This document shows positions 33,391 to 44,525 of a stretch of DNA of 64,000 nt, in pieces; the stretch's first letter is position 1, and every line of letters begins with the position of its first letter. Location of the stretch: NCBI RefSeq assembly GCF_026745355.1, contig NC_079202.1, forward strand, positions 49,286,787-49,350,786, read 5' to 3'. The notes beneath the pieces were generated by a model. It was given only the letters and a program-made list of their open reading frames with translations, was not told where the DNA came from and did not search any database. Both the position numbers and the translations under genes were made by a program. This stretch comes from Beta vulgaris subsp. vulgaris (Eukaryota > Streptophyta > Magnoliopsida > Caryophyllales > Amaranthaceae).

Positions 33391-34130
33391 TCAATTGGAA
33401 AAGCAAAGACACCTAAAAACACGAATATGGTCGTAAGAGGGGGTTATGTGAAACAATATTTCACCAGGAGGAATATCATGTTGTGTCTTAGTAGGCAAGA
33501 GATTGACAAGATAGGTGGATGTTTCAAGAGATTTTACCCAATATTGAGGAGGAACAGAGGCATGACATAAAAGTGTATGAGACATGTTATTCAAAGTCTT
33601 AAGCATGTGTTCAGCTTTGCCATTTTGAGAAGAAGTATGAGGGCAAGAGAAGCGAAAAATGATGCCATTTTGGATAGAAAAATATAATTTGAACGGGGTA
33701 TTGTCAAATTCCCTACCATGATCACACTGAAAAGCTTTAATAGGGCGTTCAAAATGTGTTTGAACATATTGACGAAAATGAAAGAATTGTTGATATACCT
33801 CAGTTTTCAATTTCAGGGGAACGGTCCACACATAAAGAGGAAAATCATCCAATAACACTAAATAATAATTATGACTTTGAGAACTACGGATAAGAGAGGT
33901 CTATAAATCAACATGAATAATGTCAAAAGCAGAATGAGTAGTACTATTAGATGGATGAAACGGTAAACAAAGATGTTTGCCTACCTGACAAGAATTACAA
34001 AAATTGGAGGAAGGCTCCTTATTACAAGGAATTAAATATCTACCCCTGAGAAAGCTTAAAACTTCGGATCCTAGGTGTCTTAGGCGATCATGCTAGGTAC
34101 TGAACGAGGTGGCTGTGAGGGCGGTGGCAA
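33391..34130 (-). pseudogene. Copia integrase core (second element)
   Basis: Minus-strand 33858-33391 gives LLDDFPLYVWTVPLKLKTEV, then KAFQCDHGREFDN and NGIIFRFSCPHTSSQNGKAE, the D-D-E core of the copia integrase with all three acidic positions recognisable. It ends HIRVFRCLCFSN. Above 33858 the H-H-C-C region (FLRGRYLIPCNKE, C-N-S-C-Q-V-G-K-H-L-C-L-P-F) is readable to about 34080. A stop at about 33900 separates the two. Confidence 0.85.
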
Positions 34131-34143
34131 GACATGTAGAAGG

Positions 34144-34573
34144 TGGGGATGAAAATGGATTGGATTCGGGGCATGTGGAGCTTCACCCGCATCCATCCAT
34201 CACCCGCATAAGCCATCACCCGCATCCATCCATCCTTCCATCGTTTACCGGGTGACGGGTGGGTCAGATGGTTAGCAAGTGAGGAGATATATAACAATTT
34301 TTACAAAAAAAAATTATGCCATAAGATACATATTTATTATATTTTTCAACTAATTTTTTTTTAATAAAGTAACTAAATAAACATGTGTAATTGATAATAT
34401 TGATGACGGATGGGTGTTAAGGGGATGATGGGTCGGGCGAAGAGAATCTTACCCGCATCCATCACCCGCTTTACCCCACACCCGCTTGTCATCCGTTTAT
34501 TTTGGATCTTCACCCGCTTAATAAAATCGGGTTAAGCGGATGATGGATGATCCATCATCCATTTCCATCCCTA
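34144..34573. mobile_element. hAT-type MITE inside the second copia element
   Basis: 430 bp; ends TGGGGATGAAAATGGAT and inverted ATCCATTTCCATCCCTA. Flanked by an 8-bp TSD gtagaagg (34136-34143) / gtagaggg (34574-34581) with one mismatch. The interior is rich in CATCCATC/ACCCGC words on both strands. It is a different family from the hAT MITE at 12563. Confidence 0.85.
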
Positions 34574-34980
34574 GTAGAGGGTAGAATGGTCACTGAATAT
34601 AATCTCTCGAACTATTGCATCTCGCGATTATATTCCTCGTGCGAAGGTCATTTACAAAAAAAACATAAAGATCAGATTCAATAGAGGCATGATCATCAAT
34701 AGTAACTTTTCGGACATAGATTAAATTTTTGATAATTTGTGGGGGGAAATAGGATATCACGAAGGGCTAAAAGGATGGTGCAGAGTCGGGAGGGATGTGT
34801 GAACATAACCATGAGCAGGAATGCGATGATCATTACCAACTAAAATATGATCAGTAGTGCTTAAATTAAATAAGGGTATAAGAGTACTTGATGAGTTCGT
34901 CATATGAGAAGTGGCCCTCGAATCCATCTACCAAGAGTTATCCTGAAGAAGAGTCATTGTAGAAAACGCATTCCTTAACT
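34574..34980 (-). pseudogene. Copia protease and start of GAG-pre region (second element)
   Basis: Minus strand around 34945-34905 reads DNSW(stop)MDSRATSHMTN. The catalytic Asp-Ser is kept but the following Gly is Arg, and a stop replaces the codon before MDS. Downstream to 34600 the HILVGN and AHGYVHTSLPT-like segment continues. Confidence 0.75.
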
Positions 34981-35489
34981 TAGTGGGAGTCATAAGGCCT
35001 CATAGTCTAAATAAGGAGGAGGGGCAGCATAATGGGCTTGTGGCCCAAAGTGGGTGGACTGGGCATACGACACAGGTTGGCTGTAGTGTGGACTTGGGCC
35101 TGGAGCGTACTGAGCGGGGGAAGGGGCCCTGTAGTGCTGAGGATAGGGTGTGGCACTATAGCCCGACCCCATGCTGGAGGAGGTTGCGGTGCAGCTGGGC
35201 CGACCCACGAAAGTTGGGATGGAGACTATGTTCGTGAGGGTTGTTGGCCAACAGCATGAGGGTGCTGCTGTTGGGCATCGCGACCACGGCCACTGCCTCC
35301 ACGAACCCCCCCCAATCGCGGCCACGACCGCCGCCACCACGCTAATTGGGTTGTGGTGGTTGCTGCGGTGTGGGTGCGGTGGATGTACCGATGGGAGGGC
35401 CTTGCGCAACGAAGGAGGATGAGGTGGGAGCCTAATGTTGGGCTTTCCGAGATTCTTCCAGCAAAAGTCGCGTACGAATAGATTCAAAC
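34981..35489 (-). pseudogene. Copia gag C-terminal part (second element)
   Basis: A minus-strand frame rich in Gly, Arg, Pro, Tyr and Gln (for example SYAQSTHFGPQAHYAAPPPY) follows the TRIM insertion point. In Ale-type elements this low-complexity tail lies between gag core and protease. The plus strand has overlapping frames only because of GC bias. Confidence 0.65.
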
Positions 35490-36804
35490 CGTAATAGCCC
35501 TATTTTTAAGAGCGTTTATTTAAACGCTAATTATAAATATTAAGTTAATTATGTTTCAGATACTTTTATTTTATTTGAGTTTTGGAAGTAATTTATTATT
35601 TGAAACTGTAACAGGTTAAAACTATTTAATTCTCGCTTTAGAGTTGTCCTATTTTCAAAGGAAACTTTTTCGGATTATCAATAAAAATTTATGAGAATAA
35701 ATTCTGAGAATCAGGGTGTTGTTGTGATGGTTAATTAATTTGAATAGAATTGAGAATTGATGAGTTCCACACTCTCCAATATAGTTTGGTGAGTGTGATG
35801 GTAATAGTCCGGGTTATCTCGACTAGAGTTTCCTTCGCTGTGCTTAATCCTCTATAAGCTGGTTAGGGAAATTCGGGTTGTTACAAGTGGTATTAGAGCT
35901 TGATTACTTTTGGATACGCTGCGATATCATATCATAGTGTAAGGGTTAAAAAATAGGTTTAAAGTATTCACTAAAGAGTTAGGTATAAATAAATCAAGCT
36001 GTATGAGTGTTTGCGTTTATGCGTGTGCTATATGAATCTATTTACGTGCATATGTAGTATTTTATTTGAATATTTGCTAAAGTGTATAATGTTATCTTCG
36101 TATGACTTGATTGTTTGTGATATTATTTACTTAAAAAGTGTGTATTTCGAGAAAACTTATATGATTTGCTTAAGTAAACAAATTTCAAGCAAGATCTCTG
36201 CAAATGAGATGATTGGAATCCAATGCCAACAAGTTTGCCCCTTTTGTTTTCTTTGCTCCTTGATTTTGCGAGTTGAGTTGAAGTAGAGATACGAATTGAA
36301 AGATGATGGTAGAATGGAGGTTGGACGCCTAATATCTTGCAATCTTGAGATTTTGGTTTTATTTAAATTATTATTTTTAAACTTCGAGAACGAAACTTTA
36401 AATAAGGATGGTAGAATGTAATAGCCCTATTTTTAAGAGCGTTTATTTAAAAGTTAATTATAAATATTAAGTTAATCATGTTCCAGATAATCTTATTTTC
36501 TTTGAGTTTTAGAAGTAATTTATTATTTGAAACTGTAATAGGTTTAAACTATTTCTCGCTTTAGATTTGTCCTATTTTCAAAGGAAATTCTGCCGAATTT
36601 TCTATAAAAATTTATGAGAATAAAGTCTGAGAATCATGGCGTTCTTGTAATAGTTAATTCATTTGAATAGAATTGGGAAATGAGTTCCACACTCTCCAAT
36701 GTAGTTCAGTGAGTGTGATGGTAATAATCCGGTTTATCTCGACTAGAGTCTCCTTTGCGTGCTTAATCCTTTGTAAGCTAGTCAGGAAAATTTGAGTTGT
36801 TACA
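35490..36804 (+). mobile_element. TRIM-like miniature LTR retrotransposon nested in copia gag
   Basis: Two direct LTRs (35490-35885, 396 bp; 36417-36804, 388 bp) of the TGTAATAGCCC..GTTACA type, the first starting CG instead of TG. The primer-binding site TGGTATTAGAGC is at 35888-35899. A 531-bp non-coding interior ends in a purine tract (aaggatggtagaa) before the second LTR. A perfect 5-bp TSD caaac flanks it (35485-35489 and 36805-36809). The LTR ends suggest a Ty3-type parent. Total 1315 bp, TRIM size. Confidence 0.92.
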
Positions 36805-36809
36805 CAAAC

Positions 36810-37500
36810 GAATGTAAGGTCGTCTGTTGGAGTAGCCACAACATCAAAATCAATACCATTAAGACCAGAAACAAGCCGAAGGACCAATTTTTGCTCCGAA
36901 ACTAGTTGATCAACATTGGCAAGTTGATCTTTCAAAGTCTTTTAATTTTGTGCAATATGACGATATGTCAGAAAAAATAGACAAGTGAAGAAAATTAAAT
37001 TAATTTTCAAGATAGACAACACAAGTATGTTTATTATCTTGAAAAATAGCCTTCAATTTGTCGCAAAGAGCTTGTGCGGAATCCCCACGACAAAGAATTG
37101 TATGTAGAAGATCAGAGGAAATAGTACCATATATCCATTATTTAACAATAGAATCAAGACACAATCATAATGCATCAGATATGTTAGAATGGTGTTTGGT
37201 TTCTGAATTAATGTGATCTAAAACATTAAAGGCGTGGGAGTGGCACTCAAACAACTCAACCTAATTTGAATAGTGAACTTTCTCACGATCAAGAATCAAA
37301 GGGATACAATTTTTTATGTTTGTAACCAAAAGGGCGGGGTGGAAGTCAATGTTAGGGGTTCGATTTTGGCGGATTGGTCGGTTTCCGACGGTGCCACGTT
37401 AGCGGAAGCAAGAGGCACACAAAAAATAATGAAGGTGGTGCACACGGTGGATGTAGGCGCAGGGATAGTAAAAAGAAAAATAATCTATAAAACCTATAAT
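36810..37500 (-). pseudogene. Copia gag core (second element)
   Basis: Minus-strand 36935-36654 continues across the TRIM boundary: KDQLANVDQLVSEQKLVLRL, then GLNGIDFDVVATPTDDLTFV. Joined at the caaac site it runs into the sequence at 35489. Upstream to about 37320 the core WIYGTIS and LCDKLKAIFQDNKHTCV-like words are readable with frameshifts. Confidence 0.78.
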
Positions 37501-37510
37501 TGTGATACCA
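37501..37510 (-). other. Primer-binding site of the second copia element
   Basis: TGGTATCACA on the minus strand abuts the 5' LTR, the same initiator Met tRNA type as in the first element. Confidence 0.8.
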
Positions 37511-37663
37511 TGTTAAATTTGGGAAAACTCTTCAACTGGAGTGATTACCATTGATCAATATTTATAGTGATACATCCTAGGATAGTCCTATTATGATTAG
37601 AAAACCTATCCAAAGTATAATTCTATGAACAAAATATATCCAAACTATATTTATTTTCTATCA
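37511..37663 (-). repeat. 5' LTR of the second copia element
   Basis: 153 bp; plus-strand ends TGTTAAATTTGGG and TTTTCTATCA. It is alignable with the LTRs at 569 and 52143 over the first 100 bases of U3. Confidence 0.82.
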
Positions 37664-37734
37664 GTTTTAGCATATAAACTCGATCCTGTACTTTGAGCAT
37701 GTAGTGGATATAAATGGATGTGGAATTTATTTTA

Positions 37735-38087
37735 GGAAATATTAACAATAGAGGTCTCAACTTTGGGTGATAATTTTTAAAAGATCTGAATTATTGATTA
37801 ACCTGTGTAGGTCCCAACTTTAGGAGATCTTAACTTTTAGCGGGCCTTAGTGATTTAAAACCGGCTTAATAGGTCATAACTTGTAAAACTTGGGTCACAC
37901 CAGAAGGGTTAATTGAGGGAGGGAAGTAGGAACTAGGTGAGATTTAAAAAAAAATCGTCAGTTTTAAATCAACGAGGCCCGTTAAAAGTTCAGATCCCAT
38001 AAAGTTGGGACCTACACAGGTTAGTCAATAGTTCAAACCTTTTAAAAATTATCGCCCAAAATTCAGACATCTATTGTTAATTTTTTC
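37735..38087. mobile_element. Mutator-like foldback MITE with about 125-bp TIRs
   Basis: The two ends are inverse copies over about 125 bases (GGAAATATTAACAATAG / inverted GAAAAAATTAACAATAG), leaving a spacer of about 100 bases. A perfect 9-bp TSD tttatttta (37726-37734 and 38088-38096) is characteristic of Mutator-like elements. Non-coding. Confidence 0.92.
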
Positions 38088-38096
38088 TTTATTTTA

Positions 38097-39581
38097 TAGT
38101 TAAATTTATACTTGTCATTGATAGTAATCGAGTACAAAAAAAGAGTAATAGTTCGTCTCGCCAATCTATTGCCATTTTACATGCTAGGTAAACTAAAAAC
38201 TAAGGTTTCATTAGCTACCCATCAACGTTTGTGATGAGCATAAGTTCATCCTTTGTGCACTGCATTATGAGACCTTTCCTCATATCTTCTTGTGAGTCCC
38301 TTTTAGTATTGGTTGTGTGTGCATGCATGATGTCCCTAGATGGTTCCAGCTTAATGGAAGTCATTCACTATATATAAACAGGGAACATTATATTTGTGTT
38401 GTTTGATTCAACTTATTTTGTCTTATCTTATCTGAAATTATCTTATCTTATTTTATATCTAATCTTATCTTAAATAAGTTAAAATAAGTTAAACATAACA
38501 GGACCTAAATATGTTAGAACTAAATATGTCTATTAAGAAAATTGGCTATAACTTGGTTAAATTATCCTATACTTTGTGATATTAATATTCTCCCTTCAGG
38601 CTGCAGGGTGGAAAAATGTTCAATGAGAGTCAATATATTGAAATTTTGAAATGATTCGAGTTTAGGATATTCCTTTTAGTTTTATCATTGTATAATCTAC
38701 TTTTTTTTATCAAGTACATCTATATAAAATTTATTTTATAAATATTTATTGTAACCTGGTGCTCATTGTAAGTTATTGTTTGTCATATTCAACATACTTT
38801 TTTTTTAACTTACCTTACTTTTCTAGAGTAAGATGAACTCTTCTAAAGTTTTAATCTTTTTTTCCAAGAAAACTTCTCTTAACTTCTTCAAAAAGAAATA
38901 TTCTAAAATTGGAAAAAATAAGTTATACACAAATGTTTTTTTTTTACACGGAGAAACTGAGAATGTGACGATATATTGAGATTTCATCTTGAACGTACAA
39001 TAATTTGGCAGAGAGAAACGAATCGTCCCATATCAACAAAGCAAATCTAAGTATATCATTATACATGTGCATACTTGGTAATCGAAATGATGAGATAAGC
39101 TTAACAAAATTTCAGCAACTTGTTTGGAGAAATACTTTGCAAGTCACCACTTATTATTACACATGCACATGCATTACCGGCCGGCAGCTGCTACTTGCTT
39201 CGCTTCTCATTTTTGTGTTTATGTTAGTCCTTTTTCATTCTTCAACAATTATTCTCTTTATTTTTATGTTTTTTTTAAAAGAAACAATTGCTAATTTCTT
39301 TTTGGTGTTTTCACTTTAGGGTGGTTAACAACAATTACTTTTACAAAATTTTATAAGATATACATCTGCTCGCTAGTCTCATCCCAAAAAAATTGAAAAT
39401 TCAATAGCAAACGCATGTCTTTTTTAATTTAGAAACTTTATGCAAGGAACATCATTTTAAAACATAAAAATTATGCAAACTTTAGGATTTGTAAGACAAT
39501 TAAGCATTAAAATTTAAAACAAACTAATCATCTTTAAAACTTATAGAAATTACGAACAAAAATGGATAGTAAGGACATCTT
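38097..39581. other. Intergenic DNA, no gene recognised
   Basis: AT-rich. It contains repeated ttatctta words at 38410-38500 and a 104-codon frame at 39005-39319 ending in a hydrophobic segment, with no recognisable homology. Confidence 0.45.
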
Positions 39582-40763
39582 TATAAGTTAGGGAAATTAC
39601 ACTTGGTAACATTGTACTTTGGGTTTTCTATAAGGTACCCAATTTGTTTTTCAATTCTATATGGTACCACTGTGATTTGGAATTATTATCTACCGTAACA
39701 TTACGTTAAACAAAAACATTAGTTTGGGGTTATATGAGGTTAGGGGTTTGTCTAATTTTGCGTAATTAAGGTTTTGGGAGTCATTTTTTTCCTTAACGAC
39801 CAAATTTAAGGTTCAATTTAGTAAAAAAAAATTACGTATTTCCTGACACGTGAAACAAAGTTCTAGTCGTTTTTCTCCAATTTCAACTTTAATTTTTACC
39901 TATAAGAGTCAAAATGACTTCCAAATCTTTATCGAACTATTCTCGATTCACAAGACACGTAGACAAGGCAAACTACTTGTTAGGTTTTTGGTGGAGATGC
40001 TTGAAGCAAGGAAGCAAAGAAGAGGCGAAGAAGAGATGAAAAAGGCTACCATCACTAGCAGCCTGGGCAGGCAGTCTGGGTTCCCGGGGGAGTGACATGC
40101 GTGCCCATACAGACAATTGTGGGCTCGGGTGGGGGTGTCCCTGGGCGGGGTTGTCTTCGCTCGGGCGTGGGTTTTTAGGGCAGAAGGAGGAAGGATCTTG
40201 TCGGAAGTTTGCCTTCGGGCGCGCGACTTTCGGCCCCGGGCTTGCTAACTCAGTTTTGTGCACGTGTTTTGGCAATTTAAATTTTTTATCGTGGCCGTTG
40301 GATTGCTTTTATGTCTTATAGTATATATACCCTATTTTCGTTTTTCAAGAAGTGCAGCACACATATCTCATTATTAAAACATGGAACTTCATCTTTTCTA
40401 GGATTCTAGGAGAGTGAATGAGTTTGTGGGAGATTTGTATGTTCACCATTGTTCTTCATTGATTCCATAGTGCAAGTTTGTGGGTTTTTCTCCCAAAACT
40501 CGGGTTGATCACGTTAATCTTGGTGTGTTCTTTCTTGTTTTCTTTCCTCTTTGCATTACTTGGTTGTTGTTCATGTTCATGCTTCTTATAATTATTGTTG
40601 ATTGCACAAATTAGTTAGCACTTGTTTCTAAATTACAATAGTTGATATTAAGAGCTAAGGTTTAACTTGGGGAAAGTAATTTAGTGTTGTGTTGGTAAAC
40701 GAAGATTTGTGGTTGAAAAATAAAGTTCGGATATTTTGGTGTAGAAAAAGGAAAGTTTGAATT

Positions 40764-41216
40764 TCGGGATTACATCTCAGATAACCCTGACATATACCCC
40801 TTTTTTCCAAATAACCCTCACATTATCACCTTTATCGTGAATGACCCTATATTTGTAATTTATCAGTAAACATGACGGACTTACACTTAGTTTGACTTTG
40901 GATGAGTTTGGCGCCATTTAAGGAGGTGGTTGATAGTTATTCAAAAATATGTTGATTAGTTTTAATCCACAATTCAAAGGTTTTATTTTTGGCAGCAAAT
41001 CATTAATAGGGCGCCAAACCACCTTTTTGAAATTTAATGCCATCAACCACCTCCTTAAATGACGACAAAACCTTCCAAAGTCTAACAAGTTAACACCATT
41101 TGTAATTCCATCATATTTAATGACAAATTAAAAATTTAGGATAATCTGCGATATGGGTGACAATGTGGGGGTTATTTGGGAAATAGGGCTATGTGTCAGG
41201 GTTATCTGAGATTATC
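40764..41216. mobile_element. Foldback MITE within the gag-only element
   Basis: The ends are inverted repeats of about 60 bases starting ATCTCAGATAACCCTGACA. A second inverted pair lies inside (gaggtggttgat at 40924 with atcaaccacctc at 41042), so nearly the whole 450-bp unit can fold. TTGAATT occurs on both sides (40757-40763, 41217-41223), a possible partial TSD. It sits between the primer-binding site and gag. Confidence 0.82.
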
Positions 41217-41240
41217 TTGAATTCTTTGGTGAAATTAACA

Positions 41241-41998
41241 ATGGAAGAAGGGAAATTGAGGATTAAAAGGTTTGATGGTAAAGATTCTGGATTTTTCAAA
41301 ATGCAAATGGATGATCTTTTGTATCAAAAGAATCTTTTACTTGTCTCTTGAGGAAAAGAGACCAAGTGGTATGTTTAAGGATGATTGAAAAGTTCTTGAT
41401 AGGAAAGCACTTGGAGTTGTGAGATTGACATTAGCCTGGAGTGTAAATTTCAATATCAACGATGCAAAAACAATGGCGGGTTTGATGAAAACTTTGTCAA
41501 GTATGTATGCGAAACTGTCGGTTATCAACAAAGTATACTTGATGATCATTTGTTTGATACGGAGATGGTTGATGGTAGTTCGGCTACTGAACACATCAAT
41601 GAGATCAATTCGGTTTTGGGTCAATTATCTTTGGTGGATATCATATTTGAGGATGAAGTGAAGGCATTGATCTTGTTGTCTTCTTTGCCCTTGTCATGGG
41701 AAACTACAGTGACCACCATTAGCAACTCCTCCGACAAATAGAAGTTGAAGTATGATGATGTGAGGGACTTGATTTTGAGTGAAAGCTTTCGAAGGAAAAA
41801 GTCCGGTGAATCATTAGGTGGTGCTTATAATAGTAAAAGTAGGGGGAGAAGGAATCAACAAAGGAAAAATGCAATTCAAGGAAGATCGAAGTCAAGAGGT
41901 CATGGCAAACCGAATGGGGGAGCTCATGTGGTGTGTTGGGGGTGTGGTGACGAAGGACATTTGAATAAAAATTATTCAAAGCGATGGAATGAGAAATG
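41241..41998 (+). pseudogene. Copia gag (Tork/TNT1-like), decayed
   Basis: The start ATG at 41241 gives KRFDGKDSGFFKMQMDDLLY. After a stop and frame change, RKALGVVRLTLAWSVNFNI (about 41403) and MKTLSSMYAKLSVINKVYL follow. The next segment has ATEHINEINSVLGQLS and DEVKALILLSSLPLSWETT (41585-41700), the UBN2 gag core. The nucleocapsid is basic, then CWGCGDEGHLNKNY (41935-41977), a CCHC knuckle whose last Cys is Tyr. At least three stops or frameshifts. Confidence 0.87.
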
Positions 41999-42084
41999 AA
42001 AGAAGAAGGTTCAAGATAGTGATGAAGAGTAAGATGCATCAACAAACTTGACTTCTAAGTACATTTCTAATGCTTTTGTGGTAA

Positions 42085-42470
42085 AAACGAATGATTAGGA
42101 AGAGTTGGTTGGGTGCTAGAGATCATGGGTCTTGGATTCCGGTTCTTCTCATCATTCATCACAATAAAAGGAGCTGTTTCGGAATTTCAAATATGGAAAA
42201 CCTGAAAAGGTCTATCTTGCGGATGGAAAGGTACGTAGTGGAAGTCATGGGGCAAGGTGATGTGAGTTTGAAACTCACTCATGGTGGCTTATTGGAGCTG
42301 AAGGATGTGAAGTTCATCCAAGGTTGAAGAAAAGCTTGACATTAGTGACCCAACTTGCTAAATCGAGTCACAAGGTTGTGTTTGATGGTAGTTATTGAAA
42401 GATTGTCAAGGGAGTTATGGTCATAGCTCGTGGGACAAAGAGTGGGACACTTTTCGATCACCATAGGGAG
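42085..42470 (+). pseudogene. Copia protease and downstream segment (decayed)
   Basis: SWVLDSGSSHHS (about 42120-42160) is the TNT1-type protease start with the catalytic Asp-Ser-Gly. VMGQGDVSLKLTHGGLLELK (about 42245-42305), HKVVFDG and ARGTKSGTL (about 42445) follow. The GAG-pre-integrase domain should come next but is absent. Several stops. Confidence 0.78.
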
Positions 42471-43261
42471 CACAAGAAAGGGGTTTAGAATTGGGATGAG
42501 AACTTCATGTTAAATGGCGTTTGGTCGAGAACCTATAAATAGTGGGTCAAGGGACGAGAAATGTGGTGAAGCGGTATCCCAGTGGCATATTGACAGGTAA
42601 GCGCAAAAAGTGAAGGTCGGCATACAAGCATGTTGTGTCGTAAATCCTAAGTGGATAAAAGGGTGTATTATTCAGGTGGGAGCAATGTAAGTTTGCTTTT
42701 AGAATAATGAGAAACTTCTTTGGCTTAGGTGATGATTTGTTTGCAGGAGTTGGATTGGACCTCAGTGGTCTTCCTTGGTTGGAGAGGTAGTGGTTGATCT
42801 TCCTTGGTTGTAGAGGAAGGGTCTTTATTTGGTTGTGCTTCTCTTAGGTGATCCAACCTCCAGGAGACCAGGATAGTAGGGTGTGTAGGTTGATGTAGTG
42901 ATAGTGCAATTATTTGGAGGTTGGTTAGTGAGAATTAAAGTTGGTATAGGCTTTGATGTCCTTGTATCGGAGTTGGTTCAAACTTCGATGTCATTTCCTT
43001 GGTGTAGAAAAGATGTGTTCTCATGGGGATGCCTTGTCTAAGTGGGAGCATGGTGATAATGCTTGAGTTTGCATCTAGGTGGTGGGAGCATGACTATGAT
43101 GGGTTTGGAGAGATGTGGATCGGGGTTGGTTGAGACCTCAGTGTTGTTTCCTTTGGTGAAGAGGAAGTGAGATTGGCTATGGCTAATGTATGGAGAGGTG
43201 ATGGTACCGGGTATTTATGGAAGGATGCTCTCTTGGTTAAACCGATCTCCAGGTGGGAGAT
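42471..43261. other. Non-coding interior of the gag-only element
   Basis: Where integrase, reverse transcriptase and RNase H would lie there are only broken frames. Repeated words such as gatcttccttggttg and gtgggagcatg occur, so part of it may be simple duplication. The polypurine tract is at about 43251-43261. Confidence 0.6.
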
Positions 43262-43952
43262 TGTTGGATTTTTGGTGGAGATGCTTGAAGCAAGGAAGCA
43301 AAGAAAAGACAAATAAGAGATGAAGAAGGCAGGCTACACCAACAACCCGGGCGGGCCGTGTCCTTGGGCGGGTTCGTCTTCGCTTGGGCGTGCATTTTAG
43401 GGCAGAAGGAGGCAAGAACTTGCAGGAAGTTTACCCCGGGCTGACAAGCATCTTTCCCGTATGGACGGTTTTCGAGCCAGTGCAGGCTAACCTAGTTTTA
43501 TGCACATATTTCACGATTTAAGTTATAATTGTGGATGCTGAATTACTTTATGCCTTGTAGTATATATACATCCTATTTTCTAGTTTTAGGAAGTGTAGCA
43601 CACATATCTCATTATTCAAACTTAGAGCCTCATCTTTTCTAGGGTTTTAAGAGAGATAGTTTGTGGGAGATTTGAATCCCGGAGCTTGGATTTTCTACGT
43701 TAATCTTGGTGTGTTCTTACTTGTATCCTTCTTCTTTGCATTACTCGGTTGTTGATTGATTTTCATGCTTCTTCTTGATAGTTAGCACTTGTTTCTAAAT
43801 CATAACACTACTGTACCTATTTGACCCAAAACTAATGTTTTATCTAACGAAATGCTATGATAGAAAATAAGTCCAAAATACAGTCGTACCTTATAGAATT
43901 CAAAAAAAATCCCAAAGTACAATGGTACCAAATAGAATTTTCCTATAAGTTG

Positions 43953-44522
43953 TAACCTCCTTAATTATCATTTAATTTAAGCCCCTTTATTTCCCTACTG
44001 CCCTAATCACATCAAATTTCATCAATCAAATCCTTCAATCAAATTTTTAATTAAGCTGTATAACTTTAAAGGCTTTCTCACGTAATGTAATCATTTAATT
44101 ACATATCAACGTAATTATCGAGAAAGTTTATGAAATCACTCTAATGTATAAGTTTTGTCTTACGTGAGAAGTTTTGCTTTATCAAAATTCGACCTCGAAC
44201 ATCGTACGTGCCTTATATTGTGAAACGTAATTATCGGAATAGGCAAAAGAAACAAATTTTGAAATTTTGTTTTATCAATAATTTAATATGCGCCTTGACG
44301 AACACTTGTTGTCTAAGACAATATGTTATTTGTGAACACTTGTCTCCTTTTTTTCAATTGAAAAACCTGTTATAAAATGTTATCATATTATACATGACTA
44401 ACTAACGGTTTCCTCTGTTAAACAAATATGAAATAGTAAATTTTATCTCACTTACGTCAAATAAAAGAGCAATCTCGCATTACAATCAGTGATTGAGGAC
44501 ATTGCAGGAATGTTAATTACAT
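43953..44522. other. Intergenic DNA, nothing recognised
   Basis: AT-rich; no frame or repeat ends of note. Confidence 0.5.
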
Positions 44523-44525
44523 TAA

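Larger units (their letters stand above)
31690..37663 (-). mobile_element. Ty1-copia LTR retrotransposon, Ale/Retrofit-like, 3'-truncated
   Basis: A second minus-strand copia element of the same lineage as 569-11771. The 5' LTR is at 37511-37663, the primer-binding site directly inside it, and gag, protease, integrase, reverse transcriptase and the start of RNase H follow leftwards. It stops within RNase H at about 31690 (TRRSS), and no 3' LTR or TSD is present, so the 3' end was deleted. A TRIM (35490-36804) interrupts gag and a hAT MITE (34144-34573) interrupts the protease/GAG-pre region. Many stops and frameshifts. Confidence 0.9.
39978..43807 (+). mobile_element. Gag-protease-only Ty1-copia element (Tork/TNT1-like), lacking integrase, RT and RNase H
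   Basis: LTRs at 39978-40640 (663 bp) and 43262-43807 (546 bp) start TGTTAGG/TGTTGGA and end CAATA/AACA. A perfect 5-bp TSD ctact lies at 39973-39977 and 43808-43812. The primer-binding site ttgatattaagagc is at 40642-40655. A purine tract ggtgggagat precedes the right LTR. The interior encodes gag and a protease start only; from about 42470 to 43261 I find no integrase or reverse transcriptase motifs. The layout resembles gag-only non-autonomous copia derivatives. Confidence 0.9.
39591..43943. mobile_element. Mutator-like foldback element split by an LTR retrotransposon
   Basis: The outer ends (39591-39730 and 43813-43943) are inverted repeats of about 130 bases: CATTGTACTTTGGG, then TATAAGGTAC, then AAACATTAGTTT. 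A 9-bp TSD tataagtta / tataagttg (39582-39590 and 43944-43952) has one mismatch. Without the LTR element at 39978-43807 and its duplicated 5-bp site it is about 518 bp and non-coding. Confidence 0.85.
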
